Position numbers and translations under genes: made by a program
Shown: positions 9,661 to 21,304 of the stretch, in pieces
Layout of the letters: each line of letters opens with the position of its first letter
Numbering within the stretch: position 1 is the first letter of the stretch
DNA from: Tubulanus polymorphus
Lineage: Eukaryota > Nemertea > Palaeonemertea > Tubulaniformes > Tubulanidae
NCBI RefSeq assembly: GCF_964204645.1
Contig: NC_134028.1
Coordinates: 12,071,001-12,135,000, forward strand
Length of the DNA: 64,000 nucleotides
Direction: 5' to 3'
The notes under the pieces: generated by a model
Seen by the model: only the letters and a program-made list of their open reading frames with translations
The model's database searches: none
Told to the model about the DNA's origin: nothing

Positions 9661-11089
9661 TGTTACGAGAGGTCATCGGTTGGTTTTTCGATGTATTTGA
9701 TGATGCGCTATAACTTAAACCATAGCGCCGAATCGATTTAGGGTGTTTTAGTAAAAAAAGTAGAATCGGAACAGTTTTCCAACTTATTACTACCAACGGA
9801 ATTCCTTTGTAAAAGTACATAATTTCTAAATTTTTGATATATCTCGAATATCGTTGATGAGTCATATATAATGAAGGTCGAAGGTTTAGAGGGTCGATTT
9901 ATTGGAATTTTAAAGGCATAGTTATATAATTTCTGGAATGAAAAAAAATCAAAGTTTGGAACTTAATGATAGTGAAGTTTCAGCATGTCTCCTTTACGAT
10001 GAAGGATTCAATCCGCGATGTTGATTCTACTTGCTTAAAGGGCACATGTACAATTAATAGAATATCATGTCATACTTTTTCTATGAAGTAATATGTTCAT
10101 AAGTTATAATATGCTACTGATTATCATTTCAGTCATTTCCTGAAATACACTTATAAATTGGCAGTTTGAGCAGGTGTTCACTGTATCTAGATGTGTGCAG
10201 GTACGTGTTCCTGACGTCATCTCTGTTGAAAGCTTACTGTTTACTCAGTTTCTACTCATTTAAAAGGGGTATTTAAGATTTTTAAAATTAATGATTTCTA
10301 AAGTATTGTTGGTGCCATCGTATATGATATGATAAACATATATGTTAGTGGGTGCATCATATAGCCGTGATATATAAGAGGGCACAAATTATGACTATCA
10401 ATTGCATACGTATATGGGCTAGAGAGCGCATACGTGCTTAGGTTTATCACCGACATACCGTGAAAAAAGCAACAGTGTGTTTGGTGAACTGTGTAGACAA
10501 AGTGAAGAATAAATAAACGACGCATTTATAAGTAATCATTCCTTTGCGAAATAAGCATTGCATTTATCAATCACGAAAAGTACAATTCATTGGCCATGTG
10601 GCCAAAAGAAAAAACGTTTGAGACGCTGAAGCAAGAGTTTCGGTGGGCTGCAATCAAACCCTGGCTAGTATGGCACCAGAGAGGCGATCCAACGTTTATT
10701 GGACAGTGTCTGTCATCGAGAGGATTTCCGAGGCTGCGCCAGACGTGATGACACAATCAACTGGGACTATCGTAGCTACGTCACCAAGCAATGATGCTGA
10801 CCTACTATTTTGATATCGGAAAAGCTGACCATGTGAAGAAATTGATATCTGTTATCACTCATCACCGCTCAATGAGATACACGTGAGAATCCCACCTGTT
10901 GCTGACGCACTGTTGCCGGGGCACCGCTCCAGGGGAAATTAGTACGTATGATCACAAATGTGAAAATACAGTGTTAAGTATTATAGCAATACAACACGAC
11001 AAGTTGAGTCGCTTTATCGCTTTTCTAGCAATCAATAAATGCTCCTATTGTGAGTACTGATCACGCCGCTTAAAGCGTATGTATGTTTC
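9661..11089. other. No gene seen
   Basis: Open frames here are short and have no family features or splice-site context. The stretch around 10560-10760 is somewhat less AT-rich and open on the minus strand for 61 residues, but I recognise nothing in it. Confidence 0.5.
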
Positions 11090-11091
11090 AA

Positions 11092-11212
11092 TACGCATTG
11101 TCGAAATTCGACTTAATAAGTCGAATTTCGACATAATTATGTCGAATTTCGATTTAATTAACACGAAATTCGACTTATTATGTCGAAATTCGACTTAATA
11201 AGTCGAAATTGT
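11092..11212. repeat. TCGAAATTCGAC dyad array
   Basis: GTCGAAATTCGACTTAATAA, TCGACATAATTATGTCGA and related steps recur about six times. Each step is a palindrome around AATT or TTAA. The vocabulary (GTCGA plus AT) resembles the 5-6 kb palindrome in simpler form. Confidence 0.75.
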
Positions 11213-11844
11213 GAAAAAATTTTCTCGTATGTCACCTAGGGGCTTCCGTATGCTACTGATGTCGATTTCTATTCTTTTATCTCATCATTCCAGAGAGCAG
11301 TGGAAATATGTAGAGATTTAGGGGATGAGGGTTATTAAGGCTTGGGTCACATAATTTTTCTGAGATCGGTAGATCACATTTTGCGGCCGTAAAAGCGCTG
11401 CGAACCGTAAAAGCGTTCATTGTTTGTGTTTTCCCGATCTCCGTTTACCTTACGTTGTACATGTTTTATATATAAGTGTAACACGGAAAATCGCAGTGCC
11501 GGGTATTGATGTGCAGTCGCGGCCATGGCCATGTTACAGAAGGTACCGGTATAATACCACGGAGTATAAATGTTCTAAACTCGAAAGGGGGGACACCTTT
11601 AGATGTATATGAATCCATCGGGTAATATGTAAATAGTATGTTCCGTAAAAAATGTTTGTTATGTTTTAAGATACGTTTTCATTTACCTCCTAAATAAATG
11701 CTGTTCTTCCTCCTCCATATACCATAGAAGTGATTGGAGTGTAATGAATATTCGTATTCGTATTAAAAGTATTGAGAGCAATCTGATCGATTAGTATTAA
11801 AACATGTGTGTGTAACTGGAGCTTTTATATATATATACGTATTT
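11213..11844. other. No gene seen
   Basis: AT-rich, with a TATATATA run near 11826. I recognise no exon or terminal repeat. Confidence 0.5.
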
Positions 11845-12720
11845 ATGTGCGCTCTCATTTCCAGCCATTTTCGGTTTAGGGATGAAAAAATGTTCTTTTC
11901 TATGGAATTTGATAGATAGGCGGGCAGAAAGCATCTGTTTATTTTATATCTTTCAATTTCATGGGCTTGCAGATATTTACTTCTTGATGAGGGGATTCGA
12001 TAACTTTCATTAGAAACTTTCTCTGTTGTTTAGGGCTCGGGAACAATTGATGGTTAATTGATTAAATGGTTAAAGAGGCGAATAACATATAAAGGTCGAT
12101 TCGGTGACGAGAAAAACGACCGAGCAATACGCACGTTCTTAAACCAAGATATTAATAGACGCAACTTAATAAACTCCTGACGTAAAGCTACAGCTGACCG
12201 CTCTCGTGGTCGCATACGCAATCGTGTTTAGACGTCTGGATTGGCTCGCGCCATCACCTGGCGATTTGTTGTCAAGGTCGAGGTCGAGTTTGTTTATCAG
12301 CAGAGTAGACATAGTTACGTAAAATGTCTGGACTACGGCATAGTGTATACCAGCGCCACCTGGCGAATAAGTAGCCAGCTTCACATTTTGAATCGGGAGC
12401 TGAACCAGTAGCTGGCTCCCGGTTCCCGATTCGGCTCCCGATTCAAAATGTTTTTGAATCGGGAGCTGAACCAGTAGCCGGCTCCCGGTTCCCGGTTCCC
12501 GATTCGGCTCCCGATTCAAAATGTTTTTGAATCGGGAGCTGAACCAGTAGCCGGCTTCCGGTTCCTTATTCGGCTCCCGATTCAAAATGTTTTTGAATCG
12601 GGAGCTGAACCGGTAGCCGGCTCCCGGTTCCCGGTTCGGCTCCCGGTTCAAAAGCATTTTGAATCGGGAGCCGAATAAGGAACCGGGAACCGGGAGCCAG
12701 CTTCACAGGGGTCTTATTAT
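11845..12720 (-). mobile_element. Dispersed repeat with GGGAACC array (copy 2, inverted)
   Basis: This is the reverse complement of the 1533-2575 element, co-linear from TGTGCGCTCTCATTTCC on the left, through the segment at 12180-12365, to the array at 12380-12710 and the AGCCAGCTTCACAGGGG border. The array has about five units. The two copies differ by small indels and substitutions, so both are fairly recent. The 163-residue minus-strand frame is array read-through. Confidence 0.65.
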
Positions 12721-13378
12721 TTTATCTTAACTATAACTATCTGCTCATTTGTTTGTTTAGTAATTCATTAATCCATGCTCAGACAGACTAATGTATCAAA
12801 CAATGACCAGTTTGGCACCTGTCACCTTTCACATCCACACAATAAAGTCAGAATTCTATCAAGCTTGGACCGTACATTGCTACACTCATGAAGTTTGCAT
12901 GCTAAATTAGGGAATTCCATTATATTCGGCACAGAAAACTAAATGCACCTACCCGATTATGAAGTCCAAGGCCAGGACTGTTGAAGTGAGCCCACGTGCG
13001 CACAGCAGATCAACAAGAAGAATGAAGGTATTTTTCAGTTTCTGCTTTTACATTGTGAATTAAAACTTAACTGATTGTTAAATCTGTTAATCAAACTGGC
13101 TTATTAGGTGAATCTGGATGAAATCCATGTATTTTGGGCGAAAAGTTGCCCTACACTTATTGGCAGGAAAATAAGGTTTATGATATTTGATGCGTGATTG
13201 GATGTCAACAAATCCAGTTGTGGTGAGGCAGGTTTTGTTCCGCTGAGTATACTCAAATATGTTTTCAAACAGAAATAAAAGTACATCATCCATTTCAGGG
13301 CATGTTTATATAGACTTGGTATTTGTGCACACATGTCTCTGGAAATGGATGAAACATTCTTTATCAATAAAAACTTAC
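12721..13378. other. Presumed KATNIP intron, nothing else seen
   Basis: This lies downstream of the KATNIP exon at 13379-13516 in the minus-strand sense. I searched for the next exon, which in family members continues directly after FGD, and did not find it here or further left. Confidence 0.4.
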
Positions 13379-13516
13379 ATCTCCAAATGATTTAGGTGTT
13401 CCTGAAATGCCACCACATGCCTTCGTAATTTCACCTTTGAAAATCAGTTTGTTATCCAAAGCTATTTCTATGTCTTTAGCTCCACGATATGAGTGAATAC
13501 GTGATTTGTTATAATT
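13379..13516 (-). CDS. KATNIP: KATNIP exon (end of first DUF4457-type repeat)
   Basis: This minus-strand exon is 138 bp, or 46 codons, and starts and ends in phase 0. It is bounded by an acceptor ending TTCATTTCAG and a donor GTAAGT. It encodes NYNKSRIHSYRGAKDIE at the start and GISGTPKSFGD at the end, the block that in KATNIP follows directly after the IRIW or VRIW segment. The preceding exon (29033-29227) ends in VRIW at phase 0, so the two join without a codon split across a 15.5-kb intron. Family members continue after FGD with a further conserved segment; that exon was not found to the left. The identification is from remembered family sequence, not from a search. Confidence 0.85.
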
Positions 13517-14280
13517 CTGAAATGAAGAAGAAAATCTTTGGACTAGGAACAGGAGAAAACAACCTAGCGGCTCATGGGCCTTGTTTAGTTCAGCATCAGA
13601 AACATATCATTCTCATCAGAAATCGTTCTTATTCTTGACAACCCTGGTGGTCCCTCTCTACCTGCTAACCCATTTGTGGTTTTGAAGCCATTTTTGTGAA
13701 GCGTCACTTAATTGTTTATGCTAGTGCCCCGGCCGGCCCTTAAATAAACAGAAATGGGCCTATAATTTGATTTATTTGATGTACTAAAGGAATCCAGCAG
13801 TAGTATTTTGTGTGATACATGTTGTGACCAGCATTATATTGCCATCTTGTGAACGAAAATTTACATTTTGTGTAATCCTGTTTTGTTGTTGGGTCATTAG
13901 GCTAGGCTAACTCCATTTCATCTTATCGTAATACCTATCATTAATGGAGCCAATAAGAATGTCTTTCCCGACAGACCCTGGTGACCCCGACATCCTTCCT
14001 GTAGAAGGCAAACGGTATCGAGAATGATGACTAGCCATGCAATTTCATCAGAAAAAATGCCCTATACTTGGAAAAGGCTTTAACGTGCAATAGTCCATCA
14101 TTCCAGACCAACATCTATGTACCGAAAACCGACTTAATGGGTCACAATTTTTGCCGAAAATAAAAAATCCCAGACAGCTCCGACGAGATGATCGATGAGA
14201 CTAGAAAATACACAATATCCGTGTATGATGAATAGCAAGGGAAATCTCACAATAAATTCAGCCAATAATGAAAAGTTCTT
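13517..14280. other. KATNIP intron, no other feature
   Basis: Unique-looking AT-rich intron sequence. A GCTCATGGGCCTTGTTTAG stretch near 13570 recalls the GGCCCATGGGCCTTGAAGC segment at 23992. Nothing else is supportable. Confidence 0.45.
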
Positions 14281-14284
14281 TATT

Positions 14285-14572
14285 AAAATGATTATATTTT
14301 GAGCAACGTTTCGGCTGTGCGCGCGTGTCTGCAACCGATCGATAAAACACATACACATCATAGTAGATACAAAATCAGTGTTGCAATGCAATACGCAACA
14401 TATTAAGTAAAACAGGCGCTGAACGCTTTTACGGTTCACCTGATTACCAATCGCGCCAGACCAGCTGAGTGACTGAGACCATCATAACCCCCCCCCCCCC
14501 TCTACTTTTACATCATTTTTGGACTATTTGGAAAAATGATTTGTTTCAATACCAAAATCCGCGGGGAATTCT
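14285..14572. repeat. Repeat copy related to 51290-51581
   Basis: From GTGTCTGCAACCGATC through a run of C (14488-14500) to AATCCGCGGGGAATTCT, this aligns with 51290-51575 in the same orientation. The partner ends in CTCATCCCTG, a hAT-like terminus. Here that end is replaced at about 14573 by a 34-bp sequence also found at 19649-19682. A third, diverged copy lies at 26255-26413. Confidence 0.7.
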
Positions 14573-14600
14573 CCTGACCAAATCCTATCCATGTTATAAT

Positions 14601-15101
14601 TGCACCGGGGAGTAAGTGCTAATACACAAAAATATTTTACTGCTGTTTGACTGAGTAGAATCAAGAGAAGCTAAGACCATTGACAGATATCAACACAATC
14701 CTAGCGACTAAAACAAGATACCTTTCATTTTCATCATCCCAATGAATGATATCATAGACATCAATATAGTATCATGGACATTAACAAGGTGCCCGTGGGC
14801 ACAGTGAGATTCAGCTTTAAAAGTAAATAGTCATGTGCTTGACAAATTGTCATGGGATGATGACATGCCTCTCATAAAAAGAAGAGTGATTGACCCAACA
14901 CTGACCAAGAAACCCAAAAATTGATCGAGGGAACTTATTTGGACCAATGCCTGCTGTAATGTATGAATAAACACTCAAGTTCTAGTGTTTGCATGAATTA
15001 TGATTTTGGTTACAACCTATCAATTTGGCCTTTGCCAAGCTGTCCAGTTACAACGCATGAAACTGGAGACCAAGCAGCAGCAACGGGAGTAGTATATTTT
15101 T
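14601..15101. other. KATNIP intron, nothing seen
   Basis: There are only short imperfect duplications (ATCATAGACATCAATATAGT and ATCATGGACATTAACAAGG near 14752-14790). No coding signal was found. Confidence 0.4.
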
Positions 15102-15196
15102 CTAATCATTAATTCTTTCTTTATTGCCACCCTCAAAGGTAAATGTGCTACTGTCGTGGGATTCTTTTTCGTCTGTAGTTTCTGTATATTCATCAT
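15102..15196 (-). CDS. Exon-like segment of unknown gene
   Basis: On the minus strand a good acceptor (TTATTCTTTTCAG) is followed by an acidic open frame, DEYTETTDEKESHDSSTF, which ends at a stop (TAG, 15102-15104). It would be a terminal exon needing one nucleotide from the exon before. The KATNIP exon upstream ends in phase 0, so this frame does not fit as an ordinary KATNIP exon. It could be an alternative last exon, part of a nested gene, or chance. No homology recognised. Confidence 0.25.
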
Positions 15197-15410
15197 CTGA
15201 AAAGAATAAAGGCAAGAAATTAACTAATGAGAATAGTAACACTTGTTCTGGTTATTACTAGTGGTATAACTTCCTATTGCTTTAAATATTTAAAATAAAT
15301 ATACTAAGTCATGTAGAACTTGAATGGAGCCGTTAATTTCAATAAGTAGCATATTCTCTATTGGGTTTATAGTATGCAAGCAACTGCATTAAGGTAGGAC
15401 CAAAATGTAA

Positions 15411-15975
15411 GAGGTGAAGGTTTAATATCAGTGGATATATGATATGTGGTGAAGGGTTAATATCGGAGTATGATAAGTGGTGAGGGGTTAATATCGATGT
15501 GCGGTAAGAGGTGAAGGGTTAATATCAGTGTATGGTGAGTAGTGAAGGGTTAATATCGGTGTATGGTTAGTAGTGAAGGGATAATATCGGTGTATGGTAA
15601 GTAGTGAAGGGTTAATATCAGTGTATGGTAAGTGGTGAAGGGTTAATATCAGTGTATGGTGAGTAGTGAAGGGTTAATATCGGTGTATGGTAAGTAGTGA
15701 AGGGTTTATATCAGTGTATGGTAAGTGGTGAAGGGTTTATATCAGTGTATGGTAAGTGGTGAAGGGTTAATATCAGTGTATGGTAAGTGGAGAAAAGTTA
15801 ATATCAGTGTATGGTAAGTGGTGAAGGGTTAATATCAGTGTATGGTAAGTAGTGAAGGGTTAATATCAGTGTATGATAAGTAGTGAAGGGTTAATATCAG
15901 TGTATGGTGAGTAGTGAAAGGTTAATATCAGTGTATGGTTAGTGGTGAAGGGCATGGTAACCAGTGCATGGTGAG
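15411..15975. repeat. 31-bp minisatellite (GTGAAGGGTTAATATCAGTG)
   Basis: About 18 head-to-tail copies of a 31-bp unit, GTGAAGGGTTAATATCAGTG plus TATGGTAAGTG. Units differ by single bases (CAGTG/CGGTG, AAGT/GAGT/TAGT), decaying at both edges. The unit length matches the unrelated array at 6609-7085. Confidence 0.9.
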
Positions 15976-17109
15976 TAGTGAAGCGCACATGTGGTCACAA
16001 TGGAATGCAAATTATTAGCGATGCATACACAGGGTTATTATTAATACTGCAGGGATGTGGCATTTTAAGCAGGCATCATAATGGGGTTTAAATAGGCCTT
16101 TTATAAACCCTTTCAAAAAACTATATATAAAGCCTAAGCCTATACTGGTATGTATTTCTCGTTGAAAAATAAATGAACTCAAGGATGAAAATAAAGTAGC
16201 CTTATATTTTATTGGAATATTTATCAAGCCCAAGCGCCAAAAACGGAAACTTCAGCAGTAATGTTTTTATAAATGAACTGAATTGCGTCTATGGTTGTAC
16301 AACTACGTATGTAGCAATGCCTGTATGACATTGATGACTGTAGTGCTACTGGACTCAGCACAGTGCGTACATGTGGTCACTTGGCAACGACCTAATGCAT
16401 TCAAAGAAAGGTGAAGCATCACTGAACTTAAGCACTTGCTTAATTCATAGACCGAATAATACAAAAAAATACATCATCGTGGATTCAACACCACTGTCTA
16501 TGTGGAAATACACCTACAAATCACCTACAAGTGCCGGCCGAGCTAGGAAAAAATAAAAAATAACGTACGTTAGACCTTGTGCCGCCGCGAACGGCGGGAA
16601 CCGACCGACACATCATCAGTGTAATTGCCAGTTAAATACGCATTGACAACTCTTATTCTCAACAAAAAACAATTCAACGCTTTATTGACATCTAGTCTGA
16701 ACATAACTTACACACATAAATCCTGTTATTTTCACAAAAAGTATGTAAAATGCTGGTACCTACCTCTTGACTCGCGTCACAGTAAATCAATGGCGGCGCG
16801 GGGTTGTCACGTCATCCGCAATATTCAGTATTTATCTACTAGCGCATGGAAACTATATTTTTCCGTAAAGTATGATTACAGTCTTAAGGGACGATATTCG
16901 AGTGCATCTACATAGAAAATGCTTGCAGTTTCAGACTCATGCAATATGATGTAGGCCTACTGGTACAAGGATCTTTTTACAGCGCGTATATGTACATGTA
17001 TAAATGTCACTCAGATGCTGCGGTCCGTCTCCACATGAAAATGACGTCACATGTCACTCTAGAAATGCCAAAAATCGTATGGAAATTAGCCCCCAGTGCC
17101 CAAATTAGA
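15976..17109. other. KATNIP intron, no recognised feature
   Basis: Open frames of up to 96 residues occur but carry no family signature, and I see no convincing splice pairs. A short CGCCGCGAACGGCGGG dyad lies near 16580. Confidence 0.4.
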
Positions 17110-17705
17110 TACCGTAAAAACCGGCGTATAAGTCGAGTTTTTAACCCTTGATTTTACCACTAAATTATTGACCTCGACTTATACGCCGAGTACAGTTTTC
17201 TACGAAGTATTTTCAGGTCGCGAGAAATATTGATTCTACCAGACAAAAAAGACAGTGTTCATCTTCTTACTGCTATAACAGTTTGAATAATTATTCATGA
17301 TAAATAAAGTTATTTAATGAAAAAAACTCCTTTCATTTTGACACAGCTTCATTTAAAACGATGTATTCATATATGCGCGCTCATAGCAGCGCTTAATACA
17401 TTAGGCTATATATAGCGTGTGACTCACACTACTGTCTCACTGTATGGTAGTGTATTATACCCGAGTGTGTGTGTAACAGTCTATTGATTAACACACGGCA
17501 GCAATCAGGCTGACGCGCGGTGGCGTGCGTGAAGGCACACATCGTTATCAAAACAAACTATTCAATACAATGATACTAGTAATTATTCTTCCAAGAGAAG
17601 GGACTCGACTTATAAGCCAGATATATGTTAAAATCATGAAATGTAGGTCTAAAAATCGACCTCGACTTATACGCCGCGTAGACTTATACGCCGGTTTTTA
17701 CGGTA
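17110..17705. mobile_element. TA-flanked MITE with CCGTAAAAACCGGCGTATAA ends
   Basis: The left end 17110-17136 (TACCGTAAAAACCGGCGTAT, then AAGTCGA) is the reverse complement of 17679-17705 at 25 of 27 positions. The terminal TA on both sides is consistent with a TA target duplication, as in Tc1/mariner-type elements. The 590-bp interior has a second GACTTATACGCCG motif just inside each end and no transposase. Parts of the interior (ATTTTCAGGTC, GACAAAAAAGAC regions) recur in the 21.4-22.9 kb tandem array. Confidence 0.8.
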
Positions 17706-17719
17706 CACCAGATATCTAT

Positions 17720-18139
17720 ACCACCAGAAACTATGACTCTACAACTGTAACAGTGCTTTTGACACAACACTCATAGCGTTAGATGCTACAGATTCAGCGG
17801 GGAAGATGTGCAACACTAATCAATCGGCACCATTTAGTAAACTAATTCAGCAGCTGAATCTAGAAATCGCACAAAATAATTGATGATAAGGCCATCCCTA
17901 AATAATTGTCTGTTTGCTGTAACACCGACTCAAGTTTTCAGGATGAGTTGGTAGGTAGGTAGAAATATTTTTTTGCTAAATTTAAGGGCAAAAAATACCA
18001 TTTTTATATGGAAACAATATGAAAAATCTGCGCTGTGCACAGGAAATTTGTCTATAGCCTAGATTTCAAGAATAATTTCAAAATTCTAACTTCGCCTGGA
18101 GCGTCATCTCTTAGTTCAAAATGAAAAAGTACATTGAAA
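17720..18139. other. KATNIP intron, nothing seen
   Basis: AT-rich sequence without repeats that I could match. Confidence 0.4.
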
Positions 18140-19863
18140 TATAGCTGCCAAGCAGCGATGACTGGTTTTCTGCAAAGCCATTCAGAAAGATGGGAATTGT
18201 AGTAAATTGAAATATCGATACATAGAATAAAATGCATTGACAGATTCGAACCTAATATGCTACCACTGTGTAAACGTCAAATATGATTCAGCTTTGAAAC
18301 CGAACATACGCGGACGTACAATCAACAAATATTAATTCATTTGACCAGGCATTGATTTTGGCATTCAAACATCATGATACTGTATTATCACCATGCTTAA
18401 AAATGGATCTGTCCTATCAAGAACTCATTTGAAGCACCTGCTGAGTCGATAGATTGAGTGAATTTACAGATAAGAACGTATTATGATTTAGAATAGATTT
18501 AAGAAGTTAATGTTTTTATTGAAATATTTGAATAAGTACATATATTGTAGTGTAGATTCAATCAATAAATCATGAATTGATCTGGTCTGGGTTTCCGGCT
18601 GATGTTGATTTTGGCTTTATGGATTACAAATTCTATAGTGATAAACTGAATTGATACCTGCAACATGTGTGTAAATCAAATCTATTCCACTAGTTACGTG
18701 TGTTTCCTAATAAATGGGAGAGTCACTCTTGATCTGAGTTATTAGAAAAATAATGTTCATTTAGTTATAGAAATTCATTGCCTTTTTGGAAATTCTGTAA
18801 TAACATTTGTTCTGTCCTAATTTTTATTACTGTATGAACCAATGATATGCTTTGTAAATATGATGCAATAAAATAAATTTGAATTTGAATTAAATTTGAA
18901 CATGAGGATCAAGCATAACTTGTGTTTTTTCAACTTGTCTTTTGTTAACAGTTCCTGAGTTTCAATTACGATCAAATCCAAATTGGCTAAAAAAGTACAT
19001 AGGACTAAATGAAATGAACCGTTAGTTACTGCAAACCTATTCCAGTGTTATATCGATCGTGTTGAATCCCTTTCCTTGAGTTGAAAGAATCAGATCTTCT
19101 ATGGTGCAACATCGGTAGAAGAGAGATATCTCGGTGTTGACTGTCCTTGACCATCTAACTGCATGCGTTTGACATTGGAATCAGCATCATACCGATTTGA
19201 ACTGCAAAATATTCATACAACATGAAAACCTACAGTACATGTATACAGTAATCAAACTTTCACCGATGTTGGATATTTGAATGAACGTTGGGCTTATTCA
19301 GTATTCTAAAGCAGGAAATAATAAGCCCAATCAATACCCCCTATTCCCACAATTGTATAATGCGTACGCTATACTGTACACTTATCAGTCAAGAATGGAG
19401 AAATCGGTATACCAAACCTACGAACAGCAAAATGTACAGGCCTACAATGATTTCTGGAATACAAGCCGTGACCACATGAACGTTTTGGTTTGACTATTAA
19501 TGTCAGCAGGTCAGAGAAGGCCTGGCCCAATTTAATCACATGGCTCAAATCAATTAGCCTTTCTGCGTGTGAATACTTCACTGTATTGTTTTAAAAATAG
19601 GCCTATCGAGTGTATTAGTACATAGACTGAATTAGAATTTCGGCTAGTCCTGACCAAATCCTATCCATGTTATAATTGCACCAGTTATAGTAACATCACT
19701 GTAGGGCCGACGAGAGGGAAAAAGTTGTGTTTGTAGTACATAGCATGATAGGCTTGTCGTACTCACTTAATACTTAAAACGCTGTTGTAACCTGTACGTG
19801 ACTGTATGGTAATTTCTACAGGGTAGCCGTATGTGAGTATGTTGACGCTCAGACTTGCAATAT

Positions 19864-19928
19864 TGGGATTCGAAACCAAACGAAAAAAAAATCCAGTTGT
19901 AGTCCAGTGATTTACCCACTGTGCCACA
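19864..19928 (-). repeat. tRNA-like segment (A and B boxes)
   Basis: On the minus strand TGGCACAGTGGGTA (A-box-like) is followed by GGTTTCGAATCCC (B-box-like), with an A/T-rich insert between them. The counterpart in the inverted copy is at 39389-39449. Stems do not close as a proper cloverleaf, so this is a tRNA-derived SINE head or relic, not a functional tRNA. Confidence 0.55.
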
Positions 19929-20027
19929 GAACGTAACTGCAGGGTGGATGAAATTTGATTTACAAATAGCCTAGCCTCACCTAACCCAAACTCTATTCTT
20001 TCACGCATGCGCGTTTGCAGATTATAG

Positions 20028-20262
20028 GAACTCACGTACGGCGTTTTTAGGGAACTCACATACGGTTAACCTGTGTATATCACTGTACAGTCACGTACGG
20101 GTAACAACTTCGTACTTAAAAAATGGTATTGGCTACTAAGAACTCACGTACGGCGTTAGTAGGGAACTCACGTACAGTTAACCTGTGGAGATCACCATAC
20201 AGTCACGTACGAGTAACAACTACGTACTAAAAATGGTATTGGCTACTATATAATAGGCCTAC
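20028..20262. repeat. Tandem duplication, about 120-bp unit, two copies
   Basis: GGAACTCACATACGGTTAAC ... ATGGTATTGGCTACTA is repeated as GGAACTCACGTACAGTTAAC ... ATGGTATTGGCTACTA. The inverted copy at 39200-39310 has only one unit, so the duplication arose in this copy, or one unit was lost there. Confidence 0.75.
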
Positions 20263-20700
20263 CAGACATATAAATACCAGTACTGCGGTAGGCTTTCTTA
20301 GCTTCCACACTTCACAACCGAACCAACTGACCAACCAGTATATTTAGTCCCAGTACGCACCAACCGGCACAGGCCTAACACTGTTTGTCAACTGTGTGTA
20401 CCGTAGTCGGCTATGGATAATCACCTGATACTTTTCTGTCGTTTGTTTTCTCTCTGAGACGAACGTAATTCTAGTAGCCTTCCGCGCCTCAACGACCATG
20501 ATTTAAACTTGATCAATTCAAAATCTGTTTATTGACGCTTTTGGTTACATGAACTGATCAGCAATATACTTAAATAAAATAACCGGAATAACAAGAAATC
20601 AAAAATATTAAAGAGGTAACAAACAAATGCCCGTAAACCTGTCAGACACGCGAACACCGGACTCGTAAACTCTCGTAATAATAATCACGCGAATTTCAAT

Positions 20701-20734
20701 AGGGTTTTCTGTGAAGAAACAGAAAACCCTAATA
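20701..20734 (+). repeat. Hairpin end AGGGTTTTCTGT/ACAGAAAACCCT
   Basis: A perfect 12-bp stem with a GAAGAA loop, preceded by AATAATAATCACGCGAATTT and followed by AATAA. The same arrangement occurs at 8813-8842 and 56324-56353. Looser versions are at 49202-49231 and 56271-56299, and one lies on the minus strand at 33010-33038. Confidence 0.85.
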
Positions 20735-21097
20735 AGCACGCTGTAAGATTACCAGCTTTAGTCAGTCGGTCGGTCAGCCGTTTTTATCAAAAAAGACTTT
20801 ATTTCAATGACTCCCAAAAAAGGTTTTCACTCAGTACCGTTGAAGTCAGGTCGGTCGGGTTACGGCAAACAGACCATTATTTGGGATGGCCTAACAATGT
20901 AATAAATATGAAAAATTAACTAAATTCACGCTACTAAATTGAAAAACAAAGTTTTGATTTTATTTCATAATTTATCTAATGATTCATTTATCATTGAAAT
21001 TATATATACAATTCTATATAATTAGAACCAATATCAATCACAGCGAGGTACAACTTAAACAATTTTGGTGAAACAGTTTTAAGTTTAATGAATCATA

Positions 21098-21304
21098 AAT
21101 TGCCCATGGGCAAAGTGTGGTTTACCTTGAAAGCTAGAGGTTGTTTGGAGTAGGGCATTGTTTGAAAAATCTTTTTAATTCGTGACTTCAAAGTTCTAGA
21201 AGTTTATATTGTATTTAATCTTTCCTAAAGAATTATTTTGTAGTCATATAAGACCAAAGATAAACATTTGTTTATCGTACATCCAAAATTTCGTAGGGTA
21301 CAGG
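21098..21304 (+). repeat. Dispersed repeat (ATTGCCCATGGGCAAAGTGTGG)
   Basis: From GCCCATGGGCAAAGTGTGGT through AATTATTTTGTAGTCA to CCAAAATTTCGTAGGG, this matches 50288-50500 and 58245-58450 in the same orientation. All three run on into AAACTATTTTATATTTTC-type sequence, so the unit is longer than this block. Confidence 0.8.

Larger units (their letters stand above)
18140..20734 (+). mobile_element. 2.6-kb candidate Helentron/HINE-like element (copy A of inverted pair)
   Basis: It begins with the TATAGCTGCCAAGCAGCGAT motif and ends with the hairpin 20701-20712 / 20719-20730 followed by AATAA. Most of its length, to about 20670, is matched in reverse complement by 38745-40945. The interior holds a LINE-like tail (about 18862-18895, AATAAATTTGAATTTGAATT), a tRNA-like segment and a tandem duplication. 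It encodes no protein that I recognise. It is either one long non-autonomous element with captured sequence or a composite. Confidence 0.55.

Noticed and set aside
10571-10756. 61-residue minus-strand frame in a less AT-rich patch
   Set aside because: No domain, no splice context, no neighbour that would make sense of it.
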